Assembly: GCA_016763215.1 (NCBI GenBank)
Contig: JAESUF010000063.1
Coordinates: 1-6,858, forward strand
Direction of reading: 5' to 3'
Length of the DNA stretch: 6,858 nt
Source: Flavobacteriaceae bacterium
Lineage (GTDB): Bacteria; Bacteroidota; Bacteroidia; Flavobacteriales; Flavobacteriaceae
The first letter of the stretch is position 1; each line of letters starts with the position of its first letter. The notes beneath the pieces are model-generated. The model was not told the origin of the DNA, did no database searches, and saw nothing but the letters and a program-made list of their open reading frames with translations. This document shows, piece by piece, positions 1 to 5,700 of this stretch. Made by a program: the position numbers and the translations under genes.

Positions 1-867
1 AGGAAGTAATCCTGTTTTTACTTTTTTCAAACTTATACGGATGTCTGAACTTTGATAAAAAGAACTTTTTCCAATAAAACGATCAAATCGATATCCACGT
101 AATCCATTTTTAGCACCTAATCTAGCACCTTGATAGAACTCAAAATCATCTCCAAAATTAATTTGACCTCCAAATTTGGTTGCAAAGACCAATCGTCCAT
201 TGTTGGTGATTTTATAGTCAAAAGATACCGATGGTTTTAAATAACCATAACCTGAAGACTCACTTATGTTAGATTTGTATCCTAGCTGTATACTTGTTTC
301 CATTCCTAAGGTAGGAAACGCTTCGTTGTCTGTGTTTTTAAAGTGATAACTCAATTCACCACCTAAGAAATTCTGGTTGTTAAAAACAGTGCTTGGGAGT
401 TGTGTTGTTATGCTTACAAACCTACCTGTTGTATTCTCTACTTCAATTGCTTCATAGGTTGCAGAAAGCTTTAACAAAGAACCTAATTCACCTTTCCATA
501 ATAGTGAGGCACCGAAACGCAGTTGACTCATTTTTACCCGATTAAAATCCCGATCTATTAAATCATCATCTGGATCTAAATTGACAGATTGATTTCCAAA
601 ACCAAAGAAGTTATTGGAGAAATTAGGACTTGTAAATGAGGCGTTTATTCCCAAATTGGTTTTTCCAATCACATTGGCAAATTCACCATTGTAGTTTAGT
701 TCAAATCCGTTTGTTGCCCAATAATAAGCCGCATCGATGGTTTGCTTGTAAGTAAAGGGATTTCTATTAAACCCATAGGAGGCATAGGTGCTTACAACAC
801 CAATTTTAAGGCCATCGTCTGGATTGCTTCCAATACTTGGAAGGAATTGTCGATCGTTGTTTTTTAG
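1..867 (-). other. BamA/TamA-like outer-membrane beta-barrel, C-terminus missing
   Basis: From about residue 870 the sequence alternates polar and hydrophobic residues in short strands with Asn/Asp/Gly-rich turns, for example LKIGVVSTYASYGFNRNPF (889-907). The block ARLGAKNGLRGYRFDRF (1117-1133) carries the LRGYR motif of the surface-antigen/Omp85 family, which sits in the conserved inward loop. The last strands lie beyond the left edge of the window. Confidence 0.85.
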
Positions 868-3474
868 TTTTTTATGATTGTATACATTGGTCTCATAATC
901 GTCAGTTAAACGCTTTTTCCCTTTGTTGGTAATAAAGCTGCTCTTCTTAGACTTGTAGTCATAGATGATTACTTTTTGTCCGTTTTGAATGTCATAGGTG
1001 TCTTTGTTTTGACCCCCGACAATCCGAACTTTGATTAGATTGTTTCCTTTTCCGCTCACAACAAACCAATCGTCGTCATCCAAACCGTATATCCAAATTT
1101 CTTTGGTATGTTCTCTGTTGTAGGTTTTTTGATGGAAAACATCACTCTTCTTTCCTTTTTTAATACGGTAACCAGTAACTTTTGTTTGTCCGTCCGACAT
1201 TCTTTCAATGTCAAACCAATCGTCTTTATCTGTTCCTTTTACTACTTGAAATTTACTCATGTGCTTAAAATATGCATCTGATATTTTTTGTAAATTCTCT
1301 CTTCTCCCTTTTAGTTTTTCTTTGATATCAGTAATGGTTTGATCGTGGACCTCTTGAGGAAAGGCTTTAAAAGCTTCTTCAATTACTTTATCCGTTAAAC
1401 CATTTACAATGGTTGTAACCTGTGCATCCCAATCTGCTTTTGTAGATTCATTAATAATAGCCATATCTAGCGGATAGGGTTCTAGGTTGAAGCCTGGTAC
1501 ATTTTTTAATTCTTTATCATAGGATTGCATCAAAGACAAACTGGTCATTGTTTTGGTCGCAAATCTAAGTAGGAATCCGTCTGCCATCATAGAAAATGCC
1601 TGATCTCGATCTCTAGGAATGGGTCTGTAAACAGTTTTCTTACCTACCTTAAATTTTGCCCAACGCCATTGGTCTTCATGGCGATCCCAGTCACCAATTA
1701 GCATGTCAAACAAACGTGCTCGTATGTATGATTGCTCATCCACAATATTGTTTTCGTCTTTATGAATTTCTTTTAAAAGATCGTCTGTGCTAATCAATTT
1801 ATTAGCAAAGCCAAAACTTTTTTTATCGCCATGACCAGAGCCTGCACGTTCTTCAATCATATAGAGTTCATCGCCAAAATCGGCATTGTACATTCCCAAA
1901 GCATTTTGCTTAGGAACATAATACAATACAGGGTTTGTATGATAAACACCAACAGCATCTGAAAGTGCTCCAATCACAAAAGGGGCATAAGGATGTGCTC
2001 CTGTAAAAACATCTTCTAACAAACCTTCTGTGTAGGTATCGGTAAATTGCCCTTTAATATATTGATCTTTAAAAGCGACGGTTTGCAGGTACTGTACGGC
2101 GTTTTTACGCAAAGCTCTCATCACATATTCTCTTCCTTGTGAGTCTTCTAGTCGTAGAGATTTAGATTGATGACCTCCACCTTTTCGTATTGGTTTTAAC
2201 CCTCCAAACAGTGTGTCTAAATTAACAGTTGGGGCATCGACTTCAGTTCCATAATATTTTCGATAACGATCTCCCCAAAAGAATTTATAAGTTCGGCCTT
2301 TGGTTACTTCTTTTTGAGTATAAATAGAGGCTTTTTTCGAAGGTGGAAACTGATCTGGATAGGCGATCAATTGCATTGGTTTGTTCGGGTTGATAACAGA
2401 AGTTTCAAAACTTGGATTCTTATTGTCGATAGTAAAAAACTGTACATGCGAGGATCCGTCTTTATAAACAATCAGTTTAGAGTATCCTTGTTTTCCATCT
2501 GCATAGAATCCAGATTCTGTCAACTTTACTGCACCATCTTTCGAACCAGAACCACTTACAATTTGAGGAATATTGTCTTCTACAATGTATTGTAAACTGT
2601 GTTCGTGTCCAGAAACAAAAATGGTCTTTTCATTTTGTTGTGCTAAGGTTACAATTCGTTTTTTAAGTTCGTTGTATTTCTTGTTTTGCAAATCAGCATT
2701 GGAAATTCCGGTTGTCTTTCTTAAAATGTTTTTGAGTGTTCCAAGAATAGGAAGTGGACTCATATGACTACCAAAGGAATAATTTCCTCCATGAGAGCCC
2801 ATGGTAAACATAGGGTGGTGCATGGCAACAATGGTCGTTTTTCCTTGTGCCTTTTTAAGTAAACTTTCAAATTCATCAAAGAACTTATCTCTGGTTTTGA
2901 TTTCACAATCGTCATTAATTTTAGGATGATTGTCCCAATTGGTTAAATACCATTGCGTGTCTAAAACAATCAATACTATATCATCAGAAATATTTATTTT
3001 TTCAATAGGACAGCCATTTTCTGGTAAAAAAGAGTCTTTTCCTAAAGCTTTTTCTACCATTTTTTCTTGCTTCTTTAATTGATCTAAGCCACTATACCAA
3101 TCATGATTTCCTGGAATAAATAATGTTCTCCCATCAAAAGTTTTCCCGAGATCTATTTGTACTTGTAAACGATGTTTAGACAAGGCAGATCCTTTTTCTA
3201 ATCCTCTAGGGTATATATTATCTCCTAAGAAAATAAGTGTCCCGTTTTTATCGGCTTCGCTTAATTCGGCTTTTAATTTACTCAACGCAGGAGATGCTTG
3301 ATGTATCGCTGAATTTCCTGCATCACCAATTAAATAAAAAGTATGTGAAACTTCTTTTGAAGGAGTCTTTATTGCTGTAGCGCCATCTTTATATTGAGCT
3401 TTGTAAGTTGCACAAGCATTTAGAATAAGTAGTGCTAAGAATAAAGTGATTCCCTTTGTAAAATCTTTCATCAT
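1..3474 (-). CDS. Metallophosphoesterase / kinase-like / BamA-like barrel fusion lipoprotein, 3' end cut by window
   Basis: One uninterrupted frame of 1158 codons runs from ATG at 3474 off the left edge, with no stop. A second in-frame ATG follows directly at 3471. Residues 1-20 look like a lipoprotein signal ending in the lipobox LNAC (Cys21). Residues 44-300 form a calcineurin-like phosphoesterase with GDAGN (50-54), GDN (84-86), GNHDW (122-126), MHHP (218-221) and GHEH (289-292), so the metal-binding set is complete. Residues 430-640 carry kinase-like motifs. Residues 740-830 are Asp-rich repeats. From about 870 onward come amphipathic strands and the LRGYR motif (1125-1129) typical of the BamA/TamA/Omp85 barrel. 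The protein is probably anchored in the outer membrane with the phosphatase in the periplasm. The substrate is unknown. Perhaps 70-100 C-terminal residues lie outside the window (inference from barrel size). The gene is separated from egtD by 117 bases, so it may have its own promoter. Confidence 0.92.
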   Translation of the reverse strand, partial: MMKDFTKGITLFLALLILNACATYKAQYKDGATAIKTPSKEVSHTFYLIGDAGNSAIHQASPALSKLKAELSEADKNGTLIFLGDNIYPRGLEKGSALSKHRLQVQIDLGKTFDGRTLFIPGNHDWYSGLDQLKKQEKMVEKALGKDSFLPENGCPIEKINISDDIVLIVLDTQWYLTNWDNHPKINDDCEIKTRDKFFDEFESLLKKAQGKTTIVAMHHPMFTMGSHGGNYSFGSHMSPLPILGTLKNILRKTTGISNADLQNKKYNELKKRIVTLAQQNEKTIFVSGHEHSLQYIVEDNIPQIVSGSGSKDGAVKLTESGFYADGKQGYSKLIVYKDGSSHVQFFTIDNKNPSFETSVINPNKPMQLIAYPDQFPPSKKASIYTQKEVTKGRTYKFFWGDRYRKYYGTEVDAPTVNLDTLFGGLKPIRKGGGHQSKSLRLEDSQGREYVMRALRKNAVQYLQTVAFKDQYIKGQFTDTYTEGLLEDVFTGAHPYAPFVIGALSDAVGVYHTNPVLYYVPKQNALGMYNADFGDELYMIEERAGSGHGDKKSFGFANKLISTDDLLKEIHKDENNIVDEQSYIRARLFDMLIGDWDRHEDQWRWAKFKVGKKTVYRPIPRDRDQAFSMMADGFLLRFATKTMTSLSLMQSYDKELKNVPGFNLEPYPLDMAIINESTKADWDAQVTTIVNGLTDKVIEEAFKAFPQEVHDQTITDIKEKLKGRRENLQKISDAYFKHMSKFQVVKGTDKDDWFDIERMSDGQTKVTGYRIKKGKKSDVFHQKTYNREHTKEIWIYGLDDDDWFVVSGKGNNLIKVRIVGGQNKDTYDIQNGQKVIIYDYKSKKSSFITNKGKKRLTDDYETNVYNHKKLKNNDRQFLPSIGSNPDDGLKIGVVSTYASYGFNRNPFTYKQTIDAAYYWATNGFELNYNGEFANVIGKTNLGINASFTSPNFSNNFFGFGNQSVNLDPDDDLIDRDFNRVKMSQLRFGASLLWKGELGSLLKLSATYEAIEVENTTGRFVSITTQLPSTVFNNQNFLGGELSYHFKNTDNEAFPTLGMETSIQLGYKSNISESSGYGYLKPSVSFDYKITNNGRLVFATKFGGQINFGDDFEFYQGARLGAKNGLRGYRFDRFIGKSSFYQSSDIRISLKKVKTGLLP
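985..1257 (-). repeat. Asp-rich RTX-like repeat segment (residues 740-830)
   Basis: Two copies of a similar unit occur: GTDKDDWFDIE (747-757) and GLDDDDWFVVSG (797-808). A third, GGQNKDTYDI (820-829), resembles the GGxGxDxxx calcium-binding nonapeptide. The segment joins the kinase-like part to the barrel, where a canonical Omp85 protein would have POTRA domains; I see no POTRA. Calcium binding is an inference. Confidence 0.5.
1555..2187 (-). other. Possible HipA/CotH/Fam20-like kinase-fold segment (residues 430-640)
   Basis: A Gly-rich turn followed by strands (KGGGHQSKSLRLED, 432-444) leads to EYVMRALRKN (449-458), which looks like a nucleotide-binding loop and a strand carrying a basic residue. 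A hinge-like ELYMIEERAG (536-545) follows. Next comes LIGDWDRHEDQWRW (592-605), and 15 residues later PIPRDRDQAF (618-627). The pair D-R-H ... D-x-D-x-x-F resembles the catalytic loop and metal-binding Asp of atypical kinases: HipA, CotH, Fam20 (DRH...DNG). Asp597 would be the catalytic residue and Asp622 or Asp624 the metal ligand. The position five after the catalytic Asp is Gln602 rather than the Asn seen in HipA. This assignment is by motif resemblance only; it could be a degenerate kinase fold with a binding role. Confidence 0.55.
2575..3345 (-). other. Calcineurin-like metallophosphoesterase domain (residues 44-300)
   Basis: All signature blocks of the dinuclear-metal phosphoesterase superfamily are present in order: D-x-G as GDAG (50-53), GDN (84-86), GNHD (122-125), the paired His of MHHP (219-220) and GHEH (289-292). 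The order and spacing resemble purple-acid-phosphatase-like members. The domain is therefore predicted to be catalytically competent, but the sequence does not show whether it acts on a phosphomonoester, a diester or a protein. Confidence 0.93.
3412..3474 (-). other. Lipoprotein signal peptide with LNAC lipobox
   Basis: The first 21 codons give a short basic start (MMKDFTKG), a hydrophobic stretch (ITLFLALLIL) and then N-A-C, with Cys21 as the expected lipidation site for signal peptidase II. The residues after the Cys (ATYKAQYKD) lack the acidic cluster known as the lipoprotein export signal of Bacteroidota. This favours a periplasm-facing anchor over surface export, which is an inference. 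Confidence 0.85.
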
Positions 3475-3591
3475 GGTAAGTTAGTTGACAGGTTGTTCGG
3501 TTATCTTGTATAAAAATAACGAATAAATATTACAATATACAGGACTTATGGAATGTCATGTTGTGCTTTTTGAAATATAGAGTATTGAATA
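3475..3591 (-). other. Intergenic spacer ahead of the phosphoesterase gene
   Basis: These 117 AT-rich bases separate the restored end of egtD from the next gene's start. I see no stem-loop followed by a T-run that would act as a terminator. The best promoter candidate is a TTG at 3535-3533 on the minus strand, then 20 bases, then TATACAAG at 3512-3505. This matches the Bacteroidota consensus (TTG, about 19 bases, TAnnTTTG) only at TA and the final G, so it is weak. No Shine-Dalgarno sequence precedes the ATG, which is normal for this phylum. Confidence 0.4.
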
Positions 3592-3711
3592 TTATTTTTC
3601 CCAAAGGCTATCTACAAAGTAATGCTTGCAATCCAAGAAATTTTGGGCAATGGTAAATCCACTATTATTGGCCAAATGTTCAATTTGTTTTAATGAATAT
3701 TTTTTTGAAGC
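3592..3711 (-). pseudogene. egtD: Out-of-frame C-terminal part of egtD
   Basis: In the -1 frame relative to the egtD stop, 39 codons read ASKKYSLKQIEHLANNSG (first 18) and end in YFVDSLWEK before TAA at 3594-3592. This is the expected EgtD C-terminus: a Ser and an aromatic after the substrate-binding Glu, then the I-x-x-L-A-x-x-x-G-F helix and a final F-x-x-x-L-W. Adding one base between Glu273 and the A-run gives a single frame of 312 residues, the family's usual size. Its good preservation argues for a very recent mutation or a sequence error. Confidence 0.85.
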
Positions 3712-4529
3712 TCGGTCCAAATCAATTCATCGTATTGAAAATCAATGGTCGTATTTAATTTTTTAATGCTCACTTTTTGATTCCGTAAGCTAACAATATA
3801 ACTTTTCACTTCTCCTGTATCCGGATTGTAATAGCTGTAAAAATCAAAATCATCAATTTTAAAATCAGCGTCTAATTCTCGGTTAATTCTTAGAAGTAAG
3901 TTTAGGTTGAATTTCTTTGTAATTCCTGCTTCGTCCAAATAGGCCTTTTGTATTGTTAACGGGTTTTTCTTTAAATCGACACCAATTAATAACTTGTCTC
4001 CCTTTTTCATGCTCTTATTAAAGAGTTGTAGCAAATCGTTTACCTGATTGCTTAAGTAATTTCCAATATTACTTCCTAAAAAAAGCAATAGGCTAGGAGT
4101 GTTGCCTTGTTTTAATTTTTTTAATACTTGAAAGTAATCTCCTACTTTGGGTTGAATGGAAAGGTTGGGCAAACGTTCTTTTAATTTACTCGAAAGAATA
4201 TCGATGGCTTCCTGTGAAATATCTATGGGAACATAGTGAAATTCAATTTCATGATTCACTAGGTACTCTAATAATTTAAAGGTCTTGAAGCCATCTCCAG
4301 CTCCCAGTTCTATAATGTTGAAAGGCTCCCGGAATTGTATGGCGTCAACAATTTGTTTTGCTTGTAACGACAAAATCTCAAATTCACTATCAGTCAAATA
4401 ATACGCAGACATATGCACGATTTCTTGAAAAATCCGACTACCATTATCGTCGTAAAAGTATTTAGAGGATAAATATTTATCGTCGGCTGTTAAGCCTTGT
4501 AGCACATCTTGTGCAAAAGTGTTGTCCAT
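3690..4529 (-). CDS. egtD: L-histidine N(alpha)-methyltransferase EgtD, C-terminus lost by frameshift
   Basis: EgtD uses three S-adenosylmethionines to convert histidine into hercynine, the first step of ergothioneine synthesis in the cytoplasm. The 279-residue frame shows the SAM-binding motif IIELGAGDG (72-80), VPIDIS (100-105), the family block LFLGSNIGNY (149-158), LLIGVDLKKNP (180-190) and FNLNLLLRINREL (207-219). Asn157, Tyr197 and Glu273 keep the same spacing as the histidine-binding Asn166, Tyr206 and Glu282 of mycobacterial EgtD (recalled from published structures). The start ATG lies one base after the egtB stop, suggesting coupled translation. The frame ends just after Glu273, about 33 residues short of the usual length near 312-320. 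The missing part is encoded in the -1 frame down to 3592. If the shift is real, the product probably lacks part of the substrate pocket and may be inactive. Confidence 0.92.
   Translation of the reverse strand: MDNTFAQDVLQGLTADDKYLSSKYFYDDNGSRIFQEIVHMSAYYLTDSEFEILSLQAKQIVDAIQFREPFNIIELGAGDGFKTFKLLEYLVNHEIEFHYVPIDISQEAIDILSSKLKERLPNLSIQPKVGDYFQVLKKLKQGNTPSLLLFLGSNIGNYLSNQVNDLLQLFNKSMKKGDKLLIGVDLKKNPLTIQKAYLDEAGITKKFNLNLLLRINRELDADFKIDDFDFYSYYNPDTGEVKSYIVSLRNQKVSIKKLNTTIDFQYDELIWTELQKNIH
3700..3706 (-). other. A7 homopolymer at the egtD frameshift
   Basis: Seven A residues on the coding strand (T7 on the plus strand) lie directly where the two egtD frames meet. One extra A would restore the frame as E-L-Q-K-K-Y-S. 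Alternatively, a base lost just upstream would have encoded E-x-S-K-K-Y-S, which fits the family better because a Ser is expected two residues after the Glu. The codons CAA AAA AAT also form an A-AAA-AAT slippery heptamer that could in principle allow -1 recoding. Confidence 0.6.
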
Positions 4530-4530
4530 A

Positions 4531-5685
4531 TTATTTTACTAATCGTATGCCCGAATACATCCATCTCATATCTGGATGAAAAAAATTCCGGTAAGTTCTT
4601 CTTGAATTGTTAGGGGAGGTTGCTAAAGAAGCTCCTCGTAACACCATTTGATTGATCATGAATTTCCCATTGTATTCGCCTAAAGCTCCTGTCGCTTTTT
4701 CAAAATTCGGATAGGGTAAATAAGCGCTGTTTGTCCATTCCCATAATACTCCATGTTTCATTTCATTGGCAGCTATTTCCCACTCAAACTCAGTAGGTAA
4801 TCGCATTCCTTTCCATGAAGCAAAAGCGCTAGCCTCGTAAAAACTGAGGTGTTTTATGACTTCATTTGGAGTAACTTTTTCAAAACTAGTTAAGGTGTAG
4901 TGATGCCAGTCACCCTCAACTTTATGCCAGTACAAAGGAGCTTCAATCTTATTTTGTTGTATATAATCCCAGCCTTCTGCATGCCAGAGGTTGAAATTAT
5001 GATAGCCTCCATCATTGATGAATGCTAAGTATTCTTGATTGGTAATTAACCGATCTGCAATTTCAAACTCATGAAGGTATACGTTGTGCTTTCCTAATTC
5101 ATTATCGAAACAAAAGTCATCACTTTCATGACCAATATTGTAAACTCCTTCTTCAATTTTGATAAAACTGAGAGTGGTTGTTTCTTGTGAAAAGTCAAAC
5201 TCGTTTTTTAGCGTAGGAAAAGTGGCTTGATTTCCTAAAATATATTTAATATCGTAATGCAGTAATTCTTGATGTTGTTGCTCGTGTTGCAAACCTATTT
5301 CTATAATATCTAGGATCTTTTTTGAGAGGTTTTGATTCAAGAAAGAATTCATTTTCTCATTGACATAACGTCTGTATTCCAATACTTTTTTAACAGAAGG
5401 ACGTGTCATCAATCCACGATTGGGTCGTAAGACTCGTTTGCCAACATTGTTGTAATAGCTATTGAAAAGAAACGAAAAATCGGAATGAAAAACGGAATAG
5501 CCTTCTTGAAATTCAGACAGCACAAACTGTTCGAAAAACCAAGTTGTATGCGCCAAATGCCATTTAGGAGGCGATACAAATATGTCTGGTTGTACTGAGT
5601 AATCTTCAGTATTCAGTTCTGAACAAATGTCTTCTGTATGTTTTCGAATCGATAGAAATCGATTCGGTAAAGTTTGGTTATTCAA
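4531..5685 (-). CDS. egtB: Hercynine oxygenase / sulfoxide synthase EgtB
   Basis: EgtB is a non-haem iron enzyme that joins hercynine to a thiol donor through a C-S sulfoxide bond, using O2. The N-terminal DinB-like helical domain (about 1-150) carries WHLAHTTWFFE (42-52) and HEQQHQELLHYD (134-145). His46, His134 and His138 are the likely iron ligands. The C-terminal FGE-sulfatase-like domain (about 170-384) shows FEIADRLITNQEYLAFI, LPTEFEWEIAA, LWEWTNSAY and the family ending VLRGAS...YRNFFHP...GIRLVK. The 384-residue length is normal for the shorter bacterial forms. The start is TTG. An in-frame stop at 5697-5695 and the absence of an in-frame ATG before Met93 leave only this or an ATT at 5691. 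It begins 15 bases after the hydrolase-OsmC gene and ends 1 base before egtD. Tyr77-Tyr78 and Phe369 suggest the cysteine-using subtype (inference). Confidence 0.95.
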   Translation of the reverse strand: MNNQTLPNRFLSIRKHTEDICSELNTEDYSVQPDIFVSPPKWHLAHTTWFFEQFVLSEFQEGYSVFHSDFSFLFNSYYNNVGKRVLRPNRGLMTRPSVKKVLEYRRYVNEKMNSFLNQNLSKKILDIIEIGLQHEQQHQELLHYDIKYILGNQATFPTLKNEFDFSQETTTLSFIKIEEGVYNIGHESDDFCFDNELGKHNVYLHEFEIADRLITNQEYLAFINDGGYHNFNLWHAEGWDYIQQNKIEAPLYWHKVEGDWHHYTLTSFEKVTPNEVIKHLSFYEASAFASWKGMRLPTEFEWEIAANEMKHGVLWEWTNSAYLPYPNFEKATGALGEYNGKFMINQMVLRGASLATSPNNSRRTYRNFFHPDMRWMYSGIRLVK

Positions 5686-5700
5686 TGTAATATTTTATCT

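Noticed and set aside
2314..2595. Plus-strand open frame of 93 codons
   Set aside because: It lies entirely antisense to the strongly supported phosphoesterase coding sequence. The translation has no recognisable domain and no start context, so it is a shadow frame.
2573..2767. Plus-strand open frame of 64 codons, rich in Cys and Phe
   Set aside because: It is also antisense to the phosphoesterase domain, over the GHEH motif region. Its hydrophobic composition comes from the complement of Lys/Glu-rich codons.
3475..3600. Possible terminator or second promoter in the spacer after egtD
   Set aside because: Short AT-rich repeats such as ATATT/AATAT are too close together to form a stem. TATATTTC at 3582-3575 resembles TAnnTTTG, but the nearest TTG is 22 bases away, outside the usual spacing.
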